From assembly GCA_963514095.1 (NCBI GenBank), contig OY741276.1, positions 20,881,695-20,945,694 on the forward strand: a DNA stretch of 64,000 bases, written 5' to 3'. Under the pieces are notes generated by a model. It was not told the origin of the DNA, did no database searches, and saw only the letters and a list, made by a program, of their open reading frames with translations. The DNA comes from Eutrigla gurnardus (Eukaryota > Chordata > Actinopteri > Perciformes > Triglidae). A program made the translations under genes and the position numbers. Positions 1 through 13,200 of the stretch are shown here, piece after piece (position 1 is the stretch's first letter; each line of letters opens with the position of its first letter).

Positions 1-3000
1 TCATCAATGGTGTTACAGGATAAAAGTCAAAAGCCCTCAAAAGTGAGGACATGTGATTTAGGTCAGGTCTTGGGTTTGCCATTAGGTCCAGCCTACGAAT
101 GAGGCTAGACATGTAGTGGTCATAGGCGAAAGTATGAGTGGGTATCTGTTGTCCATCTTCATGCATTCTTTAAAAAAAGTCTGATGAATTATACGCTTTT
201 ATTAAACACTGAATGGACACTCCTGTTAAGAGGGGGAAACCATGAAGCCTGCAAGCTGTTTGTAGTTTTATGTTGTCCTTCGTTTGTTGTTTGGTCTTTA
301 TGGGTGCAGTGGTAATCAAAGCCCATATCAGCCCATTATATTGGTGTCTCTGTAGTGGATGCAGCCCTGCAGGCTCCACAGAGGCCTCCTTTCCTCTCTT
401 CGACAGCTCACTAACAGCACATGGGTTGGAACAATGCCTCAGCTGAGCCAGAAACCCGGTCGGGAGTTTTCCACTTGTCTGCTTCGGTGATCTGTCAAGG
501 TTGGGGCTCTCGCTCTCCTCATCTACACAATGCTGCCCCCCCTCCATCCCAGCCCGCTCTAAAAACATGCAGGGATTTCAAGAAAAAGCCTCCTCCATTG
601 TTCTGAAAAGAGAGTGGGCCGTGAGAACGCCACAGAACAGTTTGTAGGAAGCTGCAAAGATAGTTTGTGCGTCCACTGACGATGGGTCCGAGGTGGCTTC
701 GAGGCTCGCGCCTCGCACCGACGTCGGTTTGCTCTCCGCTCTTATCATGTTTCCTCAGCTGGAGCATCAGTTGCAGAAACGCCACCGACCCTCCTACTCC
801 CTCAGCCGCGCTACCTCCTATTGCTTTGTTGCAGCTGGATCAAAGTCCGGACTCTTCCGAGCTTGGTTTTCATCCTCCCCGCCCGGCCGCTCCCTCACAA
901 CCTGTTGCTTCCTTGTCCCTTTGGGTTATTTTCCGTCTCCTCTTGATGTTCCTTCATGCTTCAATAGAAGGAACTTGTTTTTCGAAACTACCACCCCCAG
1001 TGAGCAGGCATGCTGTGTGTCGCTGTCAGTGCTGTACAAACATGTTTTGATTGGTCGATTACTCATTCTCCTCAGAAGCTGAAACTCCTTGAAACGATTC
1101 TAAGTGATGAATAAAAATAGTTGTTGACTTTCTTTTCTTTCTTCGACCAATCGATCAGCGAATCACTGTGATGCAGGTTGGGGCAGTCTGTATTTTTCTC
1201 AGTGATTAGACTCTTTTGGAGGATTTTTGTTTGTCTTGTGTGTTTCACATTTTTGGGAAAATGAAATCCCCAAAAACAGGCACACCTTCTGACTTTGGAC
1301 AATTTGTGTAACCTTCCGAAACTGGCGTTGCGCCATTCTCACCCACCTCATGCCGTGATTGGCCAGGTCTTTGCAGGTAAGAGAGGAGCAAGGGTTGAAA
1401 CTTGAACTAGCTCTCCTTTTTCATTCTTCACTTTCATTGTCTTCCAACTCTGAAAATGGTGCAGATGTCCCTATATTTCAACAATATAGGGACCCAGTAA
1501 GGGGCTTAAACTGTTTAGGAATGAAATAGAGAGGAAATGCTTATTGCATTTTTACAACGAGATATCAAGTTTTCTCTGCCTTTCATAAGAGGTCCCGGGT
1601 AGGCCTGGGTGCTATGATGAGATTATCGTTCAACATGATATTGCTTGGCAACGATAATGGTCCTAATGTGTTGATGATAACAGAACATATTCAATCATAC
1701 AACGCCTGTTAAATTGAATTTAGCTTCAGGCCATTTTTTGGAGCGTGTCCACAAAAAGTGACAAAATACTATCACTCTTTTATGCTATTGGTTATATAAA
1801 TGTAATTTATTGATTTCTGGCTCGAGCTTTCTTTAGATGATAATTTGGTATATCATTGTTTTTCTTAAAACAACATCATCGGTACGCCGCCCAACCCTCG
1901 TCCAGGGCTGCACTCATACCAATCTGTGAGAGTGATGAAGAAAATTGGAAAAATAACGTATTTTTTTTCTGTGATCTTCGCTCCTCATCTGTCTTATCTG
2001 CACTTCACAAACAGGAAACCAAATATCGCTTGCCTCACAGATGGGTTTCCCTCAGGTTTCTTGACACAACAAACACATTGCCAATGTTTGGCTGCCGCGC
2101 CAACGTAATGCAACAGCCTTCACCGTTTTCTCTGAAGAAGCACCACACTTGATCAGTCTGGCAGGATGGATGCTTGGCACACACTACCTGCAGGAAACTG
2201 CGAGTGAAGGAAGGTGAAGGGTCAACAGGAAATGAGGGGGGGGGGGGGGGTATTATAACACAATGGGCTGGCTGAGCTTGCTAGCACAGCTGGTAGTCAG
2301 TGTTACAGTGTTCTCTCTCTCTCTGTCTCCCTTTGTCTCTCTGTGGGGTGATTGTCCCGTCTCATGGCAGGGATTAGCTTTTGCTGAGTCAGGAGTATTG
2401 CAGTCTCGCTCAGCCTTCTACTGTAATAGCATCAGCTGACTGATAAGAAGAGGAAGAGGTGCATCTCCTGTGAGAAGTTTAAGGAAAACAGGAATATGTA
2501 GCACTTCCTTTTTAGGGACTCAAAGAAAACAAAGGGAGGTCATCCACGTTGAAGTTCCTCGGCCAAAATGGAATGTATACTCGAGGCTTCGAACTATTTC
2601 ACTCCTACGGGTTTGCAAAGTGGGACGAGCTTTGGGATGATACTAGAGGTGTAAGGATTCATTCGATTAATCGATGAGTCGATTGTCAGTCCTATCGATT
2701 CAACTAAATCGATCTGCTACAACAAATAAATAGAATGAATCGTTAGACTTCACCAATAATCAATATAAATGAGTTTAATCGGATGAATCATGATTCTTAA
2801 TTATGGTTAATGTTTAATACGTTTAAGACACTCTCGCCAATGCCAGCATGTAGCCTATTGAAAAATGTTCAAAATAACTGAGCATTACATTTTTGTATTC
2901 AGCATAAAATAGTATGCAGGACTACATTTTTATAGAATAAATAATGTTAAAAAAGTAATTCTGTGGTCTGTTTATTTTTTCACCTTTAAGAAGAATACAG

Positions 3001-4275
3001 ATAGTCTCACTCGCCTTATTGCATGTTTATTTCATGGATATAGAAATAAAATAAAAAATAAAATAAAAGTTACTGAATCGAATCGTGGTTTACAGAATTG
3101 AATCGTTCCAAAAAAACAAAAACAAATCGTCCTTGAATCGAATCGCTGTGAATGATATGGCATTCTCATTATAACTCATTAATGAAACAGGAATCTGCAC
3201 AAGCCTGTATGTTTTACCAAAAAAACAGTATTTTCTAATGCAGGTGCTCTTTTGTCATTTTATACTCCAGAGCTCCAGTAACATAACATTGTCTGTGACA
3301 GAAATAAGCTAGATTTATACCTCTGAATGCCAGAAATAACTCACCCCCCTAACTTAGTAAGGCGTCTGGACATTGGGAGGAAAAAGCCCTTGAAGCCTTC
3401 GGGAGTTTGGGTTGAGTGTATTGAAAGCTCTTGCCTCATCAAAGTTGCCATTAATGTCCAGTCTACAGAGCGAACCCGCTCCTGGGTTAAACATTAGTCA
3501 GTTCTCTCTGCCAACAACTCTACTAATAATGCAAGACTATCTCCTTGCTGTTACACTAACCAAAGGTATTTCTTTGGACGGAGGAACAGGAGGAATCTAA
3601 TTTTAAAGTAGAATGGCCTTAACAGATGATTTAAACCAAGAAAATGTGTTTCACTGCCCAGTTCTTTCCTCAACCCGTACCAAATCCCACAAGGCTATTT
3701 AGTTTCTTTTTTCTTTCCTTCACAAAGACAACATTCAATAGAACTGAACACTGGCCAACAGCCTTTGAAAGCAAATGGGTTTTGGCTCCAAGCCTGATGA
3801 AGATGCAAATACCAAGCTGGAGAGACAAAGTGTAGAACATCGAAGTCAATGAATTTCAAGGTTCTGAGATCCCAAATCCGGATTGTCATAGCAGATGTAT
3901 AAATAGAAATGTGTGAATTCTTGCATATCATCACAGTTTAGAAAGACGTCGCCCGGTTCTTTTCCTTGAACGCAGCCGTTGGCAACTCAAGAAGTGCCCC
4001 AGTTTGGTTTGTTACCCACCATTTGCTGAAGACAATGGAGAGATGCTGGCATAATGCTGAGCTCGGCTTGGGCTCACTGAGTGACAGCCAGTCGTGAAAC
4101 CAGTGTGTATTTCGGAGAACCCATTTACTCGATTCCCGGAAACATGTCTGAATGTCCTGTTGTTGGTTGCAGATGAATAACCCAGTTCTTCTCTTTCTCC
4201 TCTCCTTGTCTCCTGCCTTTCATGTTTTCTCATCCCCAACCCGCATCCCCATCTGGACCTGCTCTCCTGTTTCAG
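1..4275. other. Upstream region / probable castor1 intron 1, no coding exon recognised
   Basis: I found no exon here that matches the expected N-terminus of castor1 (about 38 residues in the human protein), so this stretch is probably intron 1 or upstream sequence. It holds a 15-bp poly-G run at 2236-2250. At 1605-1905 is a degenerate palindromic block whose ends are loosely inverted copies of each other. At 2643-3150 is an AT-rich block rich in TCGATT/GAATCGA motifs near both ends, which resembles a decayed non-autonomous DNA transposon. The short open frames around 667-1082 have no recognisable protein features. Confidence 0.5.
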
Positions 4276-7200
4276 GTGTAAGTTTTTCAGTCTGACTGAG
4301 ACGCCAGAGAACTACACCGTCGTCGTTGACGAGGAAGGATTTAAAGGTAAATCGCCCCGGTGCACACATCTTTCAGCAGGCAGAGGAGGCCCTTCTGTAC
4401 TGTACAAAAAAGTGGCCTTTCTCATCCCCTTGGTATAAAGCATGTCAGACAGAGAAGGTGGGTGGACCTGAGAGTGCTGTGTAGGGATGGGATGATATAG
4501 GATTTTAGAAAATACTCACAATAAGTTAACTGGTGAATTTCCATTATAGGGACAATCCTGAATATCATTATAGGAGACTTGAAAAAGCTTGGAAAAACAT
4601 GTTTTATTTATTTTTCATTTATTAATGCAGGGAGACCTTATGATTCATTGTTTTGTTTTTCCCTAAAGTGGATACATAAAAAAAGAATGTTTTTCTGTGA
4701 TGCAATAACAATATTTGTTTCTTAGCTAAATGTAAAGTGATACCAGTATGTTTTAGTGTAATTTGATAGTTTTAAGCATATCTTCATCATTCTCAGGATA
4801 ATACCTCAGATAGCAATTATTTTTGTCAAGTCGTGGCGTGAAATTTCCATATCGTCCCATTTCTAGTGTGTATGTTTAGTTTAGCTGTTGCAGCGATTCG
4901 CTGCCTTCGTCTTACAGCGGTCAAGTGCAGCAGCCAAACAGTTTGCCTCCTTCCCTGAACTATAAATTCCTTGGCAGCAAAAGTCAGTTGACGGAGACGC
5001 CACAGCGTTTTGGGTGTGCCAGAGATGGACTTTGGTGGGTCAGTCAGTTTGACTCGTGCCAATAGTCTTTGTTAATTAATGAGCCATTTATTGAGTTTCT
5101 CAAATGTCAGCAGTTACTAACTTTTTTCCCTTTTTTATACAATTTTGATTTCATTTTCGTGTTTTCTGAGGTTCGTTCATAGAATTTAAGCAATTATTTC
5201 TTTTTAAGACCTTCATTTTTTAAATAGCTTTTATGGCCCAAACAATTGTTCGTCCAAACAAAAAGATAATGGAGATTATTATTATTGAATTATTTGTTCG
5301 CTCACCCTCTATGAATCCATCATTTAACTTGCTGTGTACATGTTAGAGTCCCATCCACTCCTCAATCCAGCCATTTTTTGGTCATTTTTACAGATGTTAA
5401 AGGCATACCTCGCCTCAGGGTGCTCCGTTTCTCTCTCTGTCTCCTTTGCTCTCTTTCTGACTGAGTGCCTATTTTAAGAGGTGAAAGCTAGTGCAGCGAA
5501 GCCACAAGGGGTTGTGTGTGACAAATTATGCCAACCAGAACAGTGGCTCTTTGAAGGAGAGCATGGAAATAGAAAAAGGAGTTGGAAATATTTTTTTCTT
5601 TAGCTGAATGCTACCATAACCTACATTTTTGTACCTCCTTTAAATGAAGTTTTCTCTCCTACGTTGCATTCTGAAGTTATGTAAGTGACACACCTAATAG
5701 GTTTGGCGCACATTTCCCTTAGTCATCACCCAAATATCTCTCTTTCGGCTTCTAGTTGACTTCCTGGGTAGACACCTGTTTCCCAGGTAGCTGCCAGCTT
5801 CCGCTCCAGACTTGTTTCAGGACGTAGAGTGAAATATCCTGCCTTTTACAAATGTGGCTGACTCGGGTTGCTACGGCTACGTCTGAGGAACACCCCATTT
5901 GAACTTTGACCCGTCCCCGCCACCCACTAGGAGCCACAGGTCCGAGTGATTTAATGCGATGGTATCGAGTCGCACGCTCGTACGTTTTCGCTTGTCACTC
6001 TGCGGTATAAATAGCCGGGGACATTTAAGGTCTCCGTGGTGAAGGAAGAGACAGGAAGGGGGAGAGGAAGTGTGTGTACGTTTAATTGAGTCGCGATCAA
6101 GCGGAAGTTGTTACTTGAAGCTGCCTCGTAGTTTACACCTTAAAAAACATAAAGATACATGGCTGGTGACATGAAGTGATGAGGGGCAGACGTTAAACAC
6201 CTCCTTTTACCTCGAGGTGAACAAATCCTTATTGTTATTGCTATAGAAAGGTTGGTTGTATGTCTGTCACACCCTTGTGTTTGTTGTTATTTTAACATAG
6301 ATGTAACTGTATAGTTTGGCATCATTAGAGCCCTGATGTCTTGTTTGGGTTTTGAGTAGTCATATATTTATCTGAGACCACAACTGCAGTGTTTGATTGT
6401 GTTTGTTGCTGCGATATCCCGACTATTTTTTTCATCCTTCCTTTGGGTCAAGTTCCAAAAACACTGCATCCTACATTTCCTACAAAGCAGCCCGGTGGCA
6501 GAATTCACACACCTCCCCTGCCTGTTAAACGCCTGTATCTTTCAAACTCTGTGCCTCCCACTTTATATATTGATATAATGTGACAGCTTAAAACCAAACA
6601 CAAAAATGGGTTTCTGAGTCTTCAGAAAAGCTCCCTCCGGATTGACAAAAGATATAATTCAGCTATTAGCACAGGTTGAGTAGCAGTGACCTCTGTGCCC
6701 TGTGTAAAAGATAGAGTGCCCCTTTAATTGTAACGTCTAAAATGACATTTTAAGTCTTCTTCAATAAAAAACGTAGATTCTTTTGATCAAATCAGTGGAC
6801 ATAAAGTCCTGGATACTGTGCCCACTGACTCACTGAGCATCTTTTCCTCTCCCTGACCCACTCAGAGCTCCAGCCCTCCGAGCATCTCAAGGTAGAGAGT
6901 TCCATCTGGCTGCCGCTCAACGTGGTCTCCAACGGCAACGCCTCCAGCAGCTCACAGGCTGTCGGCGTCACCAAGATCGCCAAGTCGGTCATCGCCCCTC
7001 TGGCCCAGCAGCACGTCTCCGTCTTCATGCTCTCCACGTACCAGACCGACTTTATCCTGGCGAGTCCTGTCTCCTTCTGTCTTTTTTACCTTCTCTTTAA
7101 ACCACTTCCTCTTCGCTCATATCTTGTTGAAATAAAAAGAGGCACAGTAAGCTGTTCACTGTTGTATAATTTAGAGACGTCTGGAGCAGTTTTTGCAAAA

Positions 7201-10200
7201 CCTCTAAATGTATAAAAACCCCCAGACCGCTAATCTCTGAGTGAAGCCTTTCGCCTCCTGTGCTCTGCTGGACAAAAGACGCCACAGTGTCTGCAGTTTG
7301 GCTGAAAGTAGATAACAGGGACAGCAGTTTGTGTCAGCAAGTATATTAATGGCTGACGTGCTGGTTGAGTCAGTAAGTATTCCCTTTTAAAATGAGTCAG
7401 TGTTGCCTGAAACAACATGACATATGCTGACCTCGCTGTAGTCTACGTGATGTTTATGGTCCACGTCTCTGCTGTGTAGGTGAGAGAGAAGGACCTGGCT
7501 GTCGTCATCAGCACTCTGGAGGAGGAGTTCAACATCTACAAGGAGGTGGGAGGAGAGTCTGTGCCTCTGCATTGTCAGGATGTTTCCAGCAGCCTCCAGA
7601 AGAATGGCAAAGAAGGTAGCGGACCCTGTCCCTTTTTATAGAAATGAATTCACCTGCATCTTCTGCAGATGTAAAGGCCAGGCAGCAATCCATGGTCCTG
7701 AAGAGTGAAGCTAATGTGGAGTAAAATAAGACCATAAAGCAGGGTGTGCTTTAGGGGCGTGGCTACCTTTAGGGCGTGGCTACCTTGTGATTGACAGGTC
7801 GCTTCCACAGCCTCACAGCGTCGCTACCAATTAGCTACTAAGATGACTTTCACACTTGGCTGTAAAGTTGAGCATGAATTATGGAAACAACACTTTTGTG
7901 AACAGCTTCACACCACAATCCAGATGGATCCAGATGCAGAAAGGTACTCTGGGCGCCGCTCGTGTTCGTCAGATCCACCCGTCGCTCCTCCGAAGTCCAA
8001 ATATAGTTACTTACGTCGCCTGATTGCACAAATGCAAGATGACGACGTTATACATTCTGTGGGGACGACGAGTCATCGCATAGGAAGTGATTTTTAAAAA
8101 CAATGTCACTGGTCTCAGAGCAGATGTGAGTGAAACATGCGTCATTGCCGTTTCTCCAGAATTGCAGGAGAACCTCTAAAAAGGGTGAAAACAGTTCTTG
8201 AGAAGAATATTCTAAATAACTAAACCTTGGGAAACTTGCTGATAAATATGCTGCATATACATGATTCATATACAGTACTAAATACTCACCTGCAGCTGCC
8301 TTCTTAAGACACCAGTGGAATCATTTTCATTACACTAGAAATAAAAAGCTGTTTATTAAACCACTTGGAAACAAGTTGCTGTCCCAAATGGAGATAATAA
8401 ACCAAATGGAATATTATAGACACAGACTCCAAAAAATGTGTTATTTCACATTAAACCCATCTTTCTCTGACAATAATCGAACCTTGTGTTATTAAGAGTG
8501 GAATTAAATATGTATTTATAGCAAGAGGAACCTGCTGTGCTTCACAAAGCCATGTTTGTATGTCATCATATAAATAAACCATGCAAACATACGGTGTCCT
8601 CAACAGGAAGTTGGTTTTACATCACAAAGTGCAGAACACGCTGTACAAAGAGATGAGGACCTGCTGAGAAATATGTCCACCCTTCCACAATCTTTCATAG
8701 ATTGGTATCTGTGAGGTGTCGGTTTTATGCCAACATGACCAAACATGTTTGTGTTTTGTTTAGTCAGATGTGTCAAGTTAAAGTTTGGAAAGGTTTTACC
8801 CTCAAATCCAAGACCAACTGTCTCGATTCGGTCTTTCTAACGCTGATGGAGTGAACAAGAAATTAGGATGGACAGAAATAATCTATGTATTAACAATATT
8901 GATCTTCTATCATCGAACCAATCAATGCACACATGTAGGATAGAGGAATATTAAAGTCTAAAGTTACATTCATTAATAAATCTTGAATTTGATCTGGTGT
9001 TTGCTGCAGACCTTTCCACCCCCGGGACCAACTCCAAAATGCCGTCAAGCGGCCACATCACTTTTCATTTTTAGGTTAGATATTGAGATTATTTATGCAA
9101 ATAGCATGGACATGGCAAGCAGGGGAGCTGCAGCAACAACAACTGTCGTTTCATCAAATTTCAACCTGTGTGTTGAAACTATCTTCCTGGGATGCAGGCA
9201 ATACATGTGGTGCAAAAGTATTGAGCTATTCCACGGTCTTCGGTTATGTTAAGTTCTGTTAAACGTTATTATTTCTGTTTCAGCTGCTCCTCCAAACTGA
9301 CTCTGCCCTTCCTCCCCCAGCCATCCAGCCCACAGTTCACCCAGTGCTGATCCCCCAGAACCAGTTCTGTGTCATGTCTCTGGACCCGGACACGCTGCCC
9401 TCCATCGCCACCACGCTCATTGACGTCCTCTTTTATTCCAACAGGTGAGACGCTCACTCACACTGCCTGCTTGCAGTACCTCAGTGAAAACACAAGGTGG
9501 CAGCACATGATGTAAACTAGACATCAGCTCACTGGCTTTTTAATCTGAACATGGCAGATGGGTGTTTATTTCCCATCCGTTTATTTGTCCCACACAGATA
9601 TTGTAAAGGTAGCTCGTCATCCCGAGGGTTTATTTCCATACAGGACTTTTCTTCCTTTTCTTCTTTTAGAATCAAAAGTATTTTTTTCATGTATTATCTT
9701 ATTATTCTAATAATTAAATCACAATGATTTAATTACTGCTGCTGGCTACCTTTCCCTCCTCTAATGTCTCACAGTTTTTCTGATCTCCCGTAGTCCTAAA
9801 GAGGAGGCGCAGGCATCTGACAGCCAGGACTTGGACTGTATCAAGTTCTTCTCCTTCTCCCTCATCGATGGCTACATCTCGCTGGTGATGGACACTGAGG
9901 CTCAGAGACGGTACGGATTCTTAAAACCTCACGCTGACCAAGTCCACCTTGACACCATAACAATACACATTAAAATGCTGGTATGGCCCAAACAGCGGCG
10001 CAGTGCAAACAGATGTCAAGCATCCAGGAGTTTGAATTGAATGGCCTGAACAGCCTCACAGCTAAACCCAGTCCTGATGTCAGACTGCATTGGAACCACA
10101 GCAGCCCTCTAATGTGCTATGTTTAACAATTTAAAGTGTTGTGGATGATTAAATGAGAGGCTGTTCCCCTGTCTGGAAGGTTCTGGTGGATGTTAGCACT

Positions 10201-13200
10201 TGTTTGCTTGGTGTAAATCTGGATCTTTGTGCTCTAGGTTTCCTGCTGATCTTCTCTTCACCAGCTCCTCCGGGGAGCTGTGGAGGATGGTTCGCATAGG
10301 GGGACAACCGCTGGGCTTTGGTAAGGCCTCTGTATACAGTTAACATATCGGTCATATGGTAGAGTCCGACCTGATTGGGGATCATTTTGGTGCCTATAAA
10401 AACTACCGTCATCTACATGCCATCACCACATACTAAGTTCACAGGACCAACGACTTTATTAGCTGTGATGTAAATTAAACTGTGTTCTTTCAATAGATTA
10501 AAATGGGCTGACAAGCTGTCTGATTCACTGTAACATGTGACTAATGCTCTGTGAAATTATATATAAATGACTCAGTGTGTCTGGATCTAAAATAACACAT
10601 CCTTAAATATTGTTTTTTGAGTGTACGTTTTTCTGAGATGTGATTGTTTCCATTGTTTTTTCACCGTAATGTGGATTTGAAATACATGTTGAAAGTATTT
10701 TATTTATTTTTTTACTTTGTGTAATTTACATATTTTGAAATAAACAATTTATTCTGCTGACAGCTGAGGTATAAATTATGCAGGGATTGGCTAGTTTTTG
10801 CTCAAATATGTGAACGGGACCACCGGTAGTGTCGGTTCTTTTCTTTTTCTTTTACATTTCTTTACTTGAAGTAAATTAATACAGAACAGACAAAATGGCA
10901 ACAACTGGAAATCTATTTGACAGTTTATGACATTGTGTGGTTAAAATGATATATCATGATCGTGATACTAACAGTGTATTTCCCCTCCACTCTGTTTTTT
11001 TATCTTTTTAGATGAATGTGGTATAGTTGCCCAGATATCTCAGCCTCTGGCTGACGGCGACATCTCTGCATATTACATAAGCACCTTCAGCTTCGACCAC
11101 GCTCTGGTGAGTCTAACATCCTCATGTAGTTAATGAGGCCATCTCCACCGCCAAGTTTTGACATGTTTGCAACTTGAAAAATGATAACTCTTAGATCAGA
11201 TATTTCAAGGTTTGGTTCTTGTTTCTTAATTTGGGAGATGCAGACATAAATGTAAGTAAAGTCCAAGTCAAAACTAAATGTCATATCAATATCATACCCA
11301 ATCAGCTTGAGGCTGTTTTTCACTGACCCAAGCAAGTCTTTAAAACCCATTTTGACTCTTCACCTAAAAACATGCGTATTTGGAGACTGAAATGACCAAA
11401 CAAACAGAATTCTATTCTATTTTATTCATGCCAATAAATCCCACTTAATCCTACACATTACGCCTTCAAAGATGCATTTATCTGTGGACATTATGTGGAC
11501 ATAATTAACTGGCCATTATAATCTATGTGTGGGATGTATAGTGAAGAAGGCAATAATCAAGGTGATTCAATGAAGTATTCTCCTTGATGTTATAATAATA
11601 TACAAGAGCATTGCCTAACAGTCGCATGGTGGTTTCCTGATCTTGAGTGCTGATCTCCTGCCACCGTTATTATCTTGAAAATTACCAAGAAAAGTCTATC
11701 TGACTCTATTATCGAGAAATGTTTCACAGAATATCTGCCACCAAGTCATCAGTCAAGTACCTTTTTTCCCTCCCACATCCTCAGTGTGATAGACTCTAAA
11801 GGCGGTCTCACACCGGACCGAAAATCGGCGTCTTTGAGAGAGTCGGCGTACGTGACATGAGTCTCCTTGGTGTGGTCGCTCGAATCGGCCCACGTCGGCG
11901 TTCATTTCAGCCGATTCAAATGTGTAATCCGCCATTCGAGTCGGCCATATTAAGTAGCCCGACTTCATTTAACGACGCGAGTCGGGCAGTCGGTGCGGTG
12001 TGGACCCGCCTTAATAGAACTCTAACTCTAATAGACTCTCTTATTTCTACGCATTTATGTTGTCGAATTTGACTGGAGAAGATCTCTTCAAATGATCGGA
12101 AATCAAGATCAGTCTGTGGATTCTTCCACGCAGTTCTTGTTGGGAACAAAACACAAAAAGTCCTGTGAACCTGATTGTAATGTTTCATATAATAATTTCC
12201 ATAATTCAAATTGAAAAGAGAACATGAGAAGGCAAGAATAGCTTTGTAGATAAAAGCATGTCAAGCAGTAACCTGGGCGGCTAAGACCTGACATACTGAC
12301 CAAAAGTGAACTAAGAGAAGGGCGAACAACAGGACATTTAGTCAATGCTACCATCAGAATGCACTTTCATTTTTTCACTTAACCAAATTGTGTCTTCGTC
12401 ATAGAAGATCATTGCTCTTAATCATTGTTATGGAATTTAATTCTTACGTGGCACTTGTAAAGCTGCGTGGGATCAGTGTTAACCACACACCGATGTAATA
12501 AAAACAAATTCCATTGAATAATTATGTAATCTGTGACATCACGGTGGCTTCCTCTTTTACACTACATGTTAATAAATGCAGTCTGGCAAAATAATGTTTA
12601 GCTTAGATCTATAATCTATTCAGTGCCATCAGAAACTTTTACAACAGCGCATTAGTGCCACCGTATAAAAAAAATAACGAAGCTTAGGGGGGGGGGGGGG
12701 GCAGTATTCATGAGATTATAAAGTGGCAAATGTAAGAGTTTATAAAGTGGCAAATTTACGAGAAAAAAGTTGAAAATTAACAAGTTTAGAAAGTAATATA
12801 TTTACGATGCTATCAACCGGCATTTACTTCCCAAGATTCTACCGATTTATTTTTATAATTAATATATCACAACTTGTGATATAGCCTCAATTAGGTACTT
12901 AGGGTGATGGCTGTTGATGGTTATTGTTGGTTATATTGGACCAAATTGTCATCTTATGGGCGTTAATTGATCGGATAGTTTTCCACTTGTTGTCATAGCA
13001 ACATTGCAGTTCCTCGTAAATTTGCTAATTTATAATCTCATAAATTTGCCACTTTATAAACTCGTAAATGCGCCACTTTATAATTCGTAAATTTGCCACA
13101 GAATATTGCACCCCTCTCTTGGTTCCGTTTTTTTTTTTTTTTTTTTTCCTACACTAGTCCTAATACGCTGTTGTAAACTTTAGAGAAAAATGTGTAGTAA

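Noticed and set aside
667..1082. Two overlapping open frames of about 130 codons on the plus strand
   Set aside because: They overlap in different frames, have no domain-like pattern and no flanking splice logic. They do not match the missing castor1 N-terminus.
7843..8097. 84-codon open frame on the plus strand
   Set aside because: It lies wholly inside a dispersed repeat that recurs twice more in the window without conserving the frame.
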